This document shows positions 48,827-59,479 of a DNA stretch of 64,000 bases, piece after piece. The notes beneath the pieces are model-generated. The model searched no databases and was not told where the DNA came from. It saw only the letters and a program-made list of their open reading frames with translations. Positions within the stretch are counted from its first letter, which is position 1. The number at the start of each line of letters is the position of its first letter. Source of the stretch: Erythrophleum ivorense (lineage: Eukaryota > Streptophyta > Magnoliopsida > Fabales > Fabaceae); assembly GCA_026724425.1 (NCBI GenBank), contig JAIUCV010000276.1, forward strand, positions 62,001-126,000. The letters run 5' to 3'. Both the position numbers and the translations under genes were made by a program.

Positions 48827-49050
48827 GCTACAGCCTAGCTATAGCGAATGTACCTGTTCGCTATAGCGAGAAATGGTCTAGCTATAGCGAGACTGCCTTC
48901 TAGCTATAGCGAGAATGCTTCTAGCTATAGCGACTTCGGGCACCCCATACAAAAATCAGGGAGTTGCTCGCCGTAGCGCACGCTGTAGCGAAGGCAGAGG
49001 TCTGGGACTTATTCGAGCTCGCCGTAGCGAGGGTTATGGCTCGCTATAGC
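48827..49050 (+). promoter_or_regulatory. GCTATAGC octamer array, 5' LTR
   Basis: Octamers start at 48838, 48860, 48881, 48903 and 48924 (all GCTATAGC), then 48970 (GCCGTAGC), 48982 (GCTGTAGC), 49021 (GCCGTAGC) and 49043 (GCTATAGC), with an extra GCTACAGC at 48827. Spacing of the first block is 22, 21, 22, 21. Most are flanked by CTA on the left and GAG on the right, and the site at 49043 is embedded in TCGCTATAGCGA. The array ends 40 bp upstream of the TATA-like box. It is probably a cluster of protein-binding sites or a structured element of the LTR promoter; no binding protein can be named. Confidence 0.9.
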
Positions 49051-49090
49051 GAGGGTTAGTTCGGAAAAATGTGAAAATAGAGAATTTGAC

Positions 49091-49134
49091 TTTTTAAACC
49101 ATTCCAATTCATTCTTTCACTCTGTAACCGACTT
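49091..49134 (+). promoter_or_regulatory. LTR core promoter, 5' LTR
   Basis: TTTTTAAA at 49091-49098 is the best TATA-like word and is followed 35 bp later by AACCGACTT (49126-49134). The matching pair in family B (12837 and 12871) keeps the spacing. The equivalent in the 3' LTR is 56928-56971. Confidence 0.45.
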
Positions 49135-51647
49135 AAGCTCACTTTAAGAGAGAGAAAAGGGCTGAGGAGAGAGAGAGAAGCTTAGAGGAGGAAGGAAGAA
49201 CAAGAAAGGTAAGGATTTTCATTGCTTTTCTCTTAGTATGTTGCTCTTCTCCCCTTATCCTCTCTTCACACGGTTTTAATAGTTAAAGTAGCCATGTTTT
49301 GAGCTTGGTTCAGAGGAGAGAGAGTGGAAAACCACTCTTAAGGGAGGTTAGAAGTCATGTAGCCCTCTCTTCCTTGCTTTCTCTTCTTAAGAGTTGAGAG
49401 CTTGAGAGAAGAGAAAGAATAGTTAATGAATTCTAGTGAGAGAAAGCACCCTAGCTTGACATGCTTAGTAGGGTTGCTAGAAAGAGATCCCTAGCTTAAG
49501 AATCAAGTATTAAGGTATTAATTCTATACTTTTGTGTGGTTAGGCTCAAGAGAAGCTCTCCCATCTAGAAGTGGTAATGAAATCCACAAGGGAGGAGTCA
49601 AGTGAAAGAAGAAGTAGTGAATAGCTAACAAGGTAGTTCTCTCCACTTTCTCTCATGCATAATTGTGTGTTTACATTGTCTTGCTTGTGTGTATGAATGA
49701 TATGAGCTATGAGAAGTGTGTTAGCATGATGATATGTTATGAATTGAAATGATGATTTATGTGATTTGTTTTAGTTTGCTTGAGGAAATGGAAAAGCCAA
49801 TAACTCTATAGCCAAGGTGAGGATGAGCCAAGCCCCTAAGTTGGTTGAGACAAGAGTAAAAGGTCTCCCAAAAGTGAGGTTGACTCCCAAAGAGTGAGGG
49901 TTGAGTCTAAGGACCTCTAAAGAATGGGTAAGGCAAATCCAAGAGCCACAAGGGAGTGGGTGAGGCTAATCCAAGTACTTAGCAAGCTCCTAAATGTTAT
50001 GTGTGGCCTACTCACATGTTGAGAATGTTTTCCTTTATGCATGGCCAATTCATATGCTTTAAATGTTTTCATCATAGTTTTATATGCTAACATGCCATAC
50101 ATGCATAATGAGACTTGTTGCATGCGATATATGTATGATTGAATGAGAGTTGAACTACTGAGATTCTCCGAATCTCACCCTCCCTCTCCACCATACAACC
50201 ATGCCAGGTGGACTAAGTGAGGCTAGAGATGGGAACCACCACCAAGCATGAGGCTAGGGAAGCTAAGGAAGAATTGTACAAAGGGACTTTTTGCAATATG
50301 TTGTATATGAGAATTGTATATGTAAATTGATAATGATGTAAATGATGTAGTCCCTAAGAGTATTTGTAAGATAATGTATGTATGAATGATGAATGTATGA
50401 GAATGAAGTCTATGATGAATGAAGAGGCATGTTTTAATGTGAGATGCTTAACTTTAGCATAGGCTATATGGGTGCATAAGTGGGCATGGGATAGTGATTT
50501 TTTCCAATCTAAGTTACTAGACAATTGAGACATGATTGATGGCCCCTAGAGATGCTTTCTCATGTGCTCAAAGAGTCATAGAAGTAGAAAAACCAAGATT
50601 GGACCCTATGAACCCCACTTTTGGCCAAGAAAGGGCCTTCTTGCACATGATGTCATAGATTAGCCATATGACCTCTTCTTGTTATGAGATTTGACATGTA
50701 GCTAGATTATGTTTAGAGCTTTCTGGGAAGCTAGAGTTCATGTCATTTAGGAGTCTATAGCATTTTCTATGATTTTTCAAAGTTGACATCAAAAAATCGG
50801 ATTTTAGAAAACACTGTTCATTTGGTCAGTTTGAGAAACGTGTCATCCGAGGGGCAAACGTAGTCCAATGGCTACAAAATTTTATACACAGAAACTAGAT
50901 GGTCACAGTGACTTGTAGGAACTGGAAGCACATCATTTAGAGGTCTAGAGAGGAAGTTATGAAATTTCCAAGTTCCTGCCCAGAATTAGACACCCAACCA
51001 GACCCGAAGTACTGTTTCATCGGTTTCCGGGAAATTGGCTTGGTGAACTGATCTAGAGATATTTTTCTCCTCTAGATAATATCCACATATTTCCATAGAG
51101 ATATAGTTTATGAGCATTGGATTTTTTTGGAATTAGTTAGACATTTTCAAAGTCCATATCAGTAAACTGTGACAGTAAAGAAGCCCCCTCTGACCAGTGA
51201 ACGATTTTAATGTCAAACGCAGAGTATGTGAGATATTGAGACTTCTAAGTATTTTTAGTATAATTTAGACGTCTCAATATTTCTAGGATGATAGAGATCA
51301 TGCAGTTACTATTTTTCTGCATTTAGTTATGAATTTCCAAACTTAGCCCAGAAATGAAGCAAAATCTGCCAAGAACGAAAATGCATGTCTCAAATCCTTT
51401 TTTGCTTTCCATGAGTTTAAAGCATGTTGTTGGGATTGAAGTGAGTCTTAGTAGTATAATTAAGCATGGGGATGTAGAGAAAGAGCTCACCCGGTCCATG
51501 TGACTTTCAGTAGAAATCTACCCATACATAATGCCATAGAAATTAAGCATAAGGTAGAGCAAATAACCTCCCTTGTATGCTTAGCATGTGTATATGAGTA
51601 TGTAAGGCATGATGGGTATGAGCTAGAAAGTAAGGTGTTACATTTGG

Positions 51648-51659
51648 TGGTATCAGAGC
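51648..51659 (+). other. Primer-binding site (initiator tRNA-Met)
   Basis: TGGTATCAGAGC lies 5 bp after the 5' LTR end. It is complementary to the 3' end of plant initiator methionine tRNA, the standard primer for minus-strand DNA synthesis in Tekay and many other plant LTR elements. Confidence 0.95.
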
Positions 51660-51843
51660 AGTAAGGTTCAGGCTTTCATGGTAAGTTGTAGCATGAGAGC
51701 AAAGGTTCAGGCTTTCATTGTGAATTGTAGCATGTATTTGTGAGTTGTCAAGATGTTTATGAGCTTGCTATGGGTGATTGAGTGTATGAAAGTGGCATGT
51801 GTCCCTTTTATGTATGCTAAGCCATGTTATATGTTTCAGAAAG

Positions 51844-52647
51844 ATGGTTGACACGCGCCAAGGCCGAGGTAGAGGTAGAGGTAGAGGAAGAGGTAGGCCT
51901 TCCAGAGCGGCTCAGGCTGATGAAGCCAGGCCTAGCGATCCAGTTGCTGGAGCCTTACAGAGTATAGTGGCTTGCTTGGATCAGCAGCAATCTGTTATCA
52001 TGCAGCTACAAGAACGGCTTGCTGAGAGAGATAGCCAAGGCCCTACACCTCCCCCTCCTCAGCCACCTCCACACTCAGATCGTCCCGAGCATTCAGGGGC
52101 GACTCCTACAGATGCACAGCCACACATGCAGGCTATTGCCCCAGTTCCACCAGCTCAGATGCCTCCTGCTGAGCAGCAGCCCTCAATTAGAAAAGTAGTT
52201 ACCCAGTTCAGAAAGTTCGGGCCTCCCACCTTCGATGGTGAGATGAATGCAGATAGAGACGAGGCCTGGATTATAGAACTAGAGCAGATTTTCGAGGTTA
52301 TGGAGTGTACATCTAAGCAGAGAGCCAAGATGGCTGCCTTTCAGTTAAGAAAAGAAGTGATATATTGGTGGAAGGGCACTGAGCCGATACTGAGAGCGAG
52401 GAACATCCCGATCACGTGGGAGGCATTCCTCGAGGCATTCCACGAGAAGTATTTCCCCGACTCCATCAGAGATGAGAAGGAGTCAGAGTTTATTCTGCTG
52501 AGACAGATACCGGGGATGTCCGTGGACCAATATGTAGCAAAGTTCATCGAGCTCTCTAGATATTCCTCATACCTACAGAGACATGATGATGAGAAATGGA
52601 GGGCAGATAGGCTAGAGAAGGGTTCCCTGAGATCAAAGATAGGGTAG
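51844..52647 (+). pseudogene. gag: Gag capsid part
   Basis: Starts at ATG 51844 (MVDTRQG); the open frame extends upstream to 51799 but this ATG fits the family's short basic N-terminus. Residues 6-18 form an RG repeat encoded by a GGTAGA microsatellite, then comes a Pro/Gln-rich segment, then the retrotransposon gag domain with WIIELEQIFEVM, KMAAFQLRKE, FHEKYFP and MSVDQYVAKFIELSRY. The protein would assemble the cytoplasmic particle that packages element RNA. A one-base loss near 52620 (in AAGGGTTCCC) shifts the frame, giving a stop at 52645-52647; the family sequence continues in the next frame. Confidence 0.9.
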
Positions 52648-53576
52648 TGCCCCAGAGAATCAGGAACTTCCATACCCTGGTAGAAGTATGCAGAGTGACA
52701 GAAACGAATCTCAGGATGATGCAACCTACCTCCAGCGCCAGACCATTACTTCCCCTCCCTGAGCCTAAGAGATCTAGAGATGGTTCCCAGCCAGTAGTGA
52801 CAAGCCGTAGAGGTGGAAAGAATCAGTGGAACCAAAGAGGGAAGAAAAGGAAGACTCAGTCTAGTAGAGGCAGCGCTCTACCCCTCATATGTCCCCAATG
52901 TGGCAGGAATCACGATACCAGGCCGTGTTATGCGGGGCAGAATGTATGCTATAGATGTGGCAGGCCGAGGCACATAGCCAGAGACTGTATGCAAGTTCCC
53001 CCACAGGCCCCTTTATCGATCACACAGCAGAGAGAGATGGCTCCTCCTCTCAGACCACAAACCCAGGGTAGAGTCTTTGCCCTATCACAGCAAGAGGCTA
53101 GCCAATCCTCGAGTCTGATTCAAGGTACTATTAAGATAAATGAGTTTTCTGTAACTGCCTTATTTGATTCGGGCGCTAGCCACTCTTTCATATCATATGA
53201 CTGTGTTAAGAAGTCGGGTCTGAGTATGCATACATTGCCATATGAGTTGCATGTATCTACCCCCACTGGAAACCGAGCCATCACCTCCCATGCTTGTTTG
53301 AATTGTGTGGTCCAGTTTAATCATTGCCTGACCACCCTTGATTTGATTTGCATACCCCTCATTGAAATTGATGTGATAATTAGCATGAATTGGATGTCTG
53401 CCAATAATGCCACACTAGATTGTAGCCACAGGTGTATTACTTTACCTAAGTGTGGGACTGTGCCTAGTACTAGGACTGAGTTGTCCGTCATGACCCCTTC
53501 CCAAGCTGAGAGATCTCTAGGGCATGGTTGTCAGGGGTATTTGGTCTTCTTTTCAGTACAGGCTGAGGTAGAATAG
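52621..53576 (+). pseudogene. pro: Gag nucleocapsid and aspartic protease
   Basis: Continuation of gag in another frame, beginning GFPEIKDRVVP at 52620. It has a basic region, a cysteine-rich knuckle-like motif (CPQCGRNHDTRPC), then a canonical CCHC knuckle (CYRCGRPRHIARDC) at about 52947-52988 for RNA binding. The protease follows: LFDSGASHSFIS at about 53161-53196 is the retropepsin active site, and IISMNWMSANNATLDC marks its C-terminal half. A TAG at 53574-53576 ends the frame, probably from CAG. A second frame change near 53630 separates it from RT. Confidence 0.9.
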
Positions 53577-53638
53577 GGTATAGATGAGATCCACGTAGTG
53601 AGGGAATTCCCAGAAGTATTCCCCAAAGAGATGGTGGA

Positions 53639-54358
53639 CTGCCCCCAGAGAGAGAGGTCGAGTTTCTTATAGACATCGCACCTGGGGCAGGTCCAGTGTC
53701 TAAGGCCCCGTATAGAATGGCCCCCACTGAGCTAGCAGAGCTTAAGAAACAGATAGAGGAGCTCTTAGAGAAGGGTTTCATCAGACCCAGTGTCTCACCG
53801 TGGGGAGCCCCAGTTCTATTTGTAAAGAAGAAGGACGGGAGCCTTAGGCTATGTATAGACTACAGGGAACTCAATAAGATTACCATTAAGAATAAGTACC
53901 CTCTCCCTCGCATAGATGACCTCCTAGATCAGTTAGCAGGAGCATCAGTATTTTCTAAGATAGACCTCAGGTCAGGATATCATCAGCTCAGAGTCAAGGC
54001 AGATGATATTCCCAAGACAGCTTTTAAAACTAGATACGGGCATTATGAATTCCTAGTTATGCCTTTCGGGTTAACGAATGCACTTGCAGTTTTTATGGAT
54101 TACATGAACAGAATCTTCAGGCCATATCTAGACAGGTTTGTAGTAATCTTCATAGATGATATCCTTATCTACTCAAAAAGTAGAGAGGAACATGAGCAGC
54201 ATTTGAGATTAGTCTTGGAGACCCTAAGAGAGAGACAGTTGTACGCTAAACTTAGTAAATGTGATTTCTGGCTCACTGAAGTTCAGTTTCTTAGTCATGT
54301 GATCTCCCAGGCAGGGGTCGCAGTAGATCCCCATAAAGTAGAGGCAATATTACAGTAG
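53639..54358 (+). pseudogene. pol: Reverse transcriptase
   Basis: Open frame (main ORF 53696-54358) with the full RT fingers and palm: YRMAPTELAELKKQIEELL, SPWGAPVLFVKKKDGSLRLC, IDYRELNKITIKNKYPLPRI, FSKIDLRSGYHQLRV and MPFGLTNA. The catalytic box is VIFIDDILIYS at about 54148-54180, with both aspartates present. It ends at an in-frame TAG (54356-54358) where the family has tryptophan (TGG), a G-to-A change. The RT core itself is intact, but the polyprotein is not. Confidence 0.93.
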
Positions 54359-55243
54359 GAGAGACCTAGAACAGTGACAGAGATCAGGAGCTTTCTAGGT
54401 TTAGCAGGGTATTATAGAAGGTTCATTCAGGGCTTTTCTCAGATAGCAATGCCATTGACCCGGCTTACTAGAAAGAGTGTGTCGTTTGTGTGGAATGAGA
54501 GATGTGAGAGTAGTTTTCAAGAGTTGAAGCACAAATTGACCACGGCACCAGTTTTAGTACTCCCCGACCATAGAGAAATGTTTGTAGTATACAGTGATGC
54601 CTCTAAAAAAGGGTTAGGATGCGTGCTTATGCATAAAGGCCGAGTGGTAGCTTATGCTTCTAGACAGTTAAAACCTCATGAGGAAAACTACCCCACACAC
54701 GACCTAGAGTTAGCCGCAATGGTATTTGCTTTAAAGATATGGAGACACTACTTATATGGGGCGGCACTAGAAGTTTATAGCGACCACAAGAGTCTCAAGT
54801 ATTTATATGAGCAGAAAGAGCTAAACATGAGGCAAAGAAGATGGTTAGAATTCCTAAAAAATTATGAGTTCACATTGAAATACCATCCAGGTAAGGCTAA
54901 TGTGGTAGCTGATGCCCTAAGTAGAAAATCCATACACGTGGCCTATATGATGATCCGAGAACAGGAATTGATTGAGAGATTCAGAGACATGAGTCTCTCC
55001 TGCAGGGTGTGTTCGGGAAAGTTATTAATGAATGAGACCCGAATAGAAAGTGACCTGAGAGATCAGATAAAAGAGGCTCAGCAGTTAGATGATCATGTAA
55101 AGAAAGTTAGAGCCCAAATGACCTAAGGTAATGTTCAAGAGTTCACTCTGTCTGAGGATGATATAGTAAGGTACAGGGATAGGCTGTATGTGCCTAAGAA
55201 CACTGAGATCAAGGAGAAAATTCTAGATGAGGCACATAAGAGT
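54359..55243 (+). pseudogene. pol: RT connection, RNase H and start of integrase
   Basis: Same frame as RT after the TAG. FLGLAGYYRRFIQGFSQIA starts the RT thumb and connection. RNase H follows, with VVYSDASKKGLGCVL (first Asp, about 54590), HDLELAAMVFAL (catalytic Glu, about 54705) and YSDHKSLKYLY (Asp, about 54777), then KYHPGKANVVADALSR. A stop TAA at 55124-55126 interrupts the link to integrase, and a 17-bp tandem duplication at 55244-55277 changes frame within the integrase zinc-binding region. Confidence 0.92.
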
Positions 55244-55277
55244 AAGTATACCATTCATCAAAGTATACCATTCATCC
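55244..55277 (+). repeat. 17-bp tandem duplication in integrase
   Basis: Two adjacent 17-bp units starting AAGTATACCATTCATC (55244-55260 and 55261-55277) differ only in the last base. As 17 is not a multiple of three, the duplication moves the integrase frame from that of RT/RNase H to the next one. It looks like replication slippage, either during reverse transcription or after insertion. Confidence 0.93.
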
Positions 55278-56499
55278 GGGTAGCAATAAGATGTACCAGG
55301 ATTTGAAAAGAATGTTCTGGTGGCCCGGGATGAAAGCAGACATAACAGAATATGTCTCCCGATGTTTAATATGTCAGAGAGTAAAAATAGAACACCAGAA
55401 ACCAGCAGGGTTGCTTTAGCCTCTAGATATCCCAGAGTGGAAATGGGATAGCATAGCTATGGATTTCGTCATGGGTTTGCCCAGGACATTATCGAGCTAT
55501 GATGCAATATGGGTAATAGTGGATAGGTTAACAAAGTCAGCATACTTTTTACCTATGAAAGCCACTTATACCCTAGATAAGTTAGCCCAGCTGTACATCA
55601 GGGAGATAGTTAGACTGCATGGTGTGCCTAAGAGCATAGTCTCAGATAGAGATCCCAGATTCACATCGAATTTCTGGAGATCATTACAAGATGCTCTAGG
55701 TACCAGACTTAGATTTAGCACAGCCTACCACCCTCAGACGGATGGACAGACAGAGAGAACCATCCAAACCCTAGAAGACATGTTGAGGGCATGTGTGCTA
55801 GAAATGAAAGGGAATTGGGATACATACTTGCCTCTAGCAGAGTTTGCCTAAAATAACAGTTATCATGCTAGCATACAGATGGCACCGTATGAGGCATTGT
55901 ATGGGAGGAAGTATAGGTCCCCAATGTGTTGGGTTGAGCTAGGAGAGCGGAGCCTTATAGGCCCAGAATTAGTGGATCAGACCTCTAGACAGATAGAAAC
56001 CATCAGAAGGAAACTTTTGACGGCCTAGAGTAGACAGAAAAGCTATGCAGATAAGCGTAGGCGGCCGTTAGAGTTTGAGGTTGGAGACCATGTTTTCATT
56101 AAGATATCTCCATCCACAGGAATAGGTCGATCCATTAAAAATAAGAAGCTCAGTCCCAAGTACATAGGTCCTTTCCAGATTCTAGATAAAGTAGGACCTG
56201 TGGCATACAGACTAGCTCTTCCTCCAAATATAAGCCAAGTTCATAATGTTTTCCATGTTTCCCAATTGAAAAAGTACCAGCCCGACCCCTCACATGTCAT
56301 AGAATATGAGAATGTGCAGTTACAGAAAAATCTATCTTATATAGTATCGCCAGAACAGATCGTAGATGCTAGACTCAAGCAGTTACGGCATAAGACGATA
56401 CCGTTGGTGAAAGTGGTTTGGAAGGGTTTGTCACCCGAAGAAGCCACATGGGAATTGGAGGAGGATATGAGGAAGAAACATCCAGAACTCTTCCCATGA
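55278..56499 (+). pseudogene. int: Integrase with C-terminal chromodomain
   Basis: Zinc-binding remainder CLICQRVK (about 55355), then the DDE core: MDFVMGLPRT (first Asp), SDRDPRFTSNFW (second Asp) and GQTERTIQTLEDMLRA (Glu). The C-terminal part has a GPFQILDKVG word and FHVSQLKKYQPDPSHVI, and ends with a chromodomain, VVWKGLSPEEATWELEEDM, stop TGA 56497-56499. Chromodomains of this lineage steer insertion to methylated-histone chromatin. Three in-frame stops break it: TAG 55417-55419 and TAG 56026-56028 (each probably from CAG), and TAA 55849-55851 (from a Tyr codon). Confidence 0.93.
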
Positions 56500-56535
56500 G
56501 GTATGTTGTTTAAATTTCGGGGATAAAATTTTTAT

Positions 56536-56548
56536 AAGAAGGGTAGAA
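56536..56548 (+). other. Polypurine tract
   Basis: AAGAAGGGTAGAA directly before the 3' LTR is the plus-strand primer site. The preceding TTTCGGGGATAAAATTT is the usual lead-in in this lineage. The tract is less pure than the typical run of G and A, with one T. Confidence 0.88.
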
Positions 56549-59479
56549 TGTAACAGCCAAGAAAAAGAAAAGAAAAAGAAATGAGAAAAGAAATGAGAAA
56601 AGAAAAGGGAAAGAAAAGAAAAACTGAAAATTTTTGAAAGCTGAAAATTTTCTAAGTCTGCTAGCTACAGCCTAGCTATAGCGAATGTACCTGTTCGCTA
56701 TAGCGAGAAATGGTCTAGCTATAGCGAGACTGCCTTCTAGCTATAGCGAGAATGCTTCTAGCTATAGTGACTTCGGGCACCCCATACAAAAACCAGGGAG
56801 TTGCTCGCCGTAGCGCACGCTGTAGCGAAGGCAGAGGTCTAGGACTTATTCGAGCTCGCCGTAGCGAGGGTTATAGCTCGCTATAGCGAGGGTTAGTCCG
56901 GAAAAGCGTGAAAATAGAGAATTTGACTTTTTAAACCATCCCAATTCATTCTTTCACTCTGTAACCGACTTAAGCTCACTTTAAGAGAGAGAAAAGGGCT
57001 GAGGAGAGAGAGAGAAGCTTAGAGGAGGAAGGAATAACAAGAAAGGTAAGGATTTTCATTGTTTTTCTCTTAGTATGTTGCTCTTCTCCCCTTATCCTCT
57101 CTTCCCACGGTTTTAATAGTTAAAGCAGCCATGTTTTGAGCTTGGTTCAGAGGAGAGAGAGTGGAAAACCACTCTTAAGGGAGGTTAGAAGTCATGTAGC
57201 TCTCTCTTCCTTGCTTTCTCTTCTTAAGAGTTGAGAGCTTGAGAGAAGAGAAAGAATAGTTAATGAATTCTAATGAGAGAAAGAACCCTAGCTTGACATG
57301 CTTAGTAGGGTTGCTAGAAAGAGATCCCTAGCTTAAGAATCAAGTATTAAGGTATTAATTCTATACTTTTGTGTGGTTAGGCTCAAGAGAAGCTCTCCCA
57401 TCTAGAAGTGGTAGTGAAATCCACAAGGGAGGAGTCAAATGAAAGAAGAAGTAGTGAATAGCTAACAAGGTAGTTCTCTCCACTTTCTCTCATGCATAAT
57501 TGTGTGTTTACATTGTCTTGCTTGTGTGTATGAATGATATGAGCTATGAGAAGTGTGTTAGCATGATGATATGTTATGAATTGAAATGATGATTTATGTG
57601 ATTTGTTTTGGTTTGCTTGAGGAAATGGAAAAGCCAATAACCCTATAGCCAAGGTGAGGATGAGCCAAACCCCTAAGTTGGTTGAGACAAGAGTAAAAGG
57701 TCTCCCAAAAGTGAGGTTGACTCCCAAAGAGTGAGGGTTGAGTCTAAGGACCTCTAAAGAATGGGTAAGGCAAATCCAAGAGCCACAAGGGAGTGGGTGA
57801 GGCTAATCCAAGTACTTAGCAAGCTCCTAAATGTTATGTGTGGCCTACTCACATGTTGAGAATGTTTTCCTTTATGCATGGCCAATTCATATGCTTTAAA
57901 TGTTTTCATCATGGTTTTATATGCTAACATGCCATACATGCATAATGAGACTTGTTGCATGCGATATATGTATGATTGAATGAGAGTTGAACTACTGAGA
58001 TTCTCCGAATCTCACCCTCCCTCTCCACCATACAACCATGCCAGGTGGACCAAGTGAGGCTAGAGATGGGAATCACCACCAAGCATGAGGCTAGGGAAGC
58101 TAAGGAAGAATTGTACAAAGGGACTTTTTGTAATATGTTGTATATGAGAATTGTATATGTAAATTGATAATGATGTAAATGATGTAGTCCCTAAGAGTAT
58201 TTGTAAGATAATGTATGTATGAATGATGAATGTATGAGAATGAAGTCTATGATGAATGAAGAGGCATGTTTTAATGTGAGATGCTTAACTTTAGCATAGG
58301 CTATATGGGTGCATAAGTGGGCATGGGATAGTGAGTTTTTCCAATCTAAGTTACTAGACAATTGAGACATAATTGATGGCCCCTAGAGATGCTTTCTCAT
58401 GTGCTCAAAGAGTCATAGAAGTAGAAAAACCAAGATTGGACCTTATGAACCCCACTTTTGGCCAAGAAAGGGTCTTCTTGCACATGATGTCATAGATTAG
58501 CCATATGACCTCTTCTTGTTATGAGATTTGACATGTAGCTAGATTATTTTTAGAGCTTTCTGGGAAGCTAGAGTTCATGTCATTTAGGGGTCTATAGCAT
58601 TTTCTATGATTTTTCAAAGTTGACATCAGAAAATCGGATTTCAGAAAACACTGTTCATTTGGTCAGTTTGAGAAACGTGTCATCCGAGGGGCAAACGTAG
58701 TCCAATAGCTACGAAATTTTATACAAAGAAACTAGATGGTCACAGTGACTTGTAGGAACTGGAAGCACCTCATTTAGAGGTCTAGAGAGGAAGTTATGCA
58801 ATTTCGAAGTTCCTGCCCAGAATCAGACACCCAACCAGACCCGAAGTACTGTTTCATTGGTTTCCGGGAAATTGGCTTGGTGAACTGATCTGGAGATATT
58901 TTTCTCCTCTAGCTAACATCTACATATTTCCATAGAGATATAGTTTATGAGCATTGGATTTTTTTGGAATTAGTTAGACATTTTCAAAGTCCATATCAGT
59001 AAACTATGACAGTAAAGAAGCCCCCTCTGACCAGTGAACGATTTTGATGTCAAATGCAGAGTATGTGAGATATTGAGACTTCTAAGTATTTTTAGTATAA
59101 ATTAGACATCTCAATCTTTCTAGGATGACAGAGATCATGCAGTTACAATTTTTCTGCATTTAGTTATGAATTTCCAAACTTAGCCCAGAAATGAAGCAAA
59201 ATCTGCCAAGAACGAAAATGCATGTCTCAAATCCCTTTTTGCTTTCCATGAGTTTAAAGCATGTTTTTGGGATTGAAATGAGTCTTAGTAGTATAATTAA
59301 GCATGGGGATGTAGAGAAAGAACTCACCCAGTCCATGTGACTTTCAGTGGAAATCTACCCATACATAATGCCATAGAAATTAAGCATAAGGTAGAGCAAA
59401 TAACCTCCCTTGTATGCTTAGCATGTGTATATGAGTATGTAAGGCATGATGGGTATGAGCTAGAAAGTAAGGTGTTACA
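56549..59479 (+). repeat. 3' LTR of the Tekay element
   Basis: A 2,931-bp copy of the 5' LTR, exactly the same length, so offsets match base for base (shift 7,837). Differences are scattered substitutions, mostly transitions, plus minor changes in the A/G-rich stretch. It ends AAGGTGTTACA and is followed by the TSD AAAAG. Confidence 0.95.
56664..56887 (+). promoter_or_regulatory. GCTATAGC octamer array, 3' LTR
   Basis: Octamers start at 56675, 56697, 56718, 56740, 56761, 56807, 56819, 56858 and 56880, identical in spacing to the 5' LTR. One core differs in the 3' flank (AGTGA instead of AGCGA after 56761). TATA-like TTTTTAAA follows at 56928. In the 3' LTR this module could drive transcription outward into the flank. 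Confidence 0.9.

Larger units (their letters stand above)
48712..51642 (+). repeat. 5' LTR of the Tekay element
   Basis: A 2,931-bp LTR. In order it has TGTAACAGCC, an A/G-only stretch (48721-48785), the octamer array (48827-49050), a TATA-like TTTTTAAA (49091), the CCGACTT region (49128), GA-rich leader text, the degenerate GGTTGAG tandem block (49815-49985), and a long body shared with family B, ending AAGGTGTTACA. Small frames such as 49917-50123 recur identically in the 3' LTR and are not genes. Confidence 0.95.
48712..59479 (+). mobile_element. Complete Tekay/Del chromovirus (Ty3/Gypsy) element
   Basis: A structurally complete LTR retrotransposon of 10,768 bp. It has perfect TSDs AAAAG (48707-48711 and 59480-59484), two LTRs of 2,931 bp each with TG...CA ends, an initiator-Met PBS, a PPT, and a 4,906-bp internal region with gag, protease, RT, RNase H, integrase and C-terminal chromodomain. 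Long LTRs, the FHVSQLKKY/PDPSHVI words and the chromodomain fit the Tekay/Del lineage, which targets heterochromatin. I count roughly 60 differences between the LTRs by eye (about 2 %), so insertion is recent. The coding region is broken in nine places. Confidence 0.95.

Noticed and set aside
48838..49050. CRISPR-like array because of regularly spaced short repeats
   Set aside because: Repeats are 8-bp palindromes with 13-14-bp linkers in a plant LTR, with no cas genes; this is not a CRISPR.
49917..50123. 68-codon minus frame repeated at 57754-57960
   Set aside because: It is inside the two LTRs of one element, so identity is expected; no protein features are seen.
51648..51659. Possible tRNA gene because of TGGTATCAGAGC
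   Set aside because: Only the 3' complement of initiator tRNA-Met is present, directly after an LTR; it is a primer-binding site.
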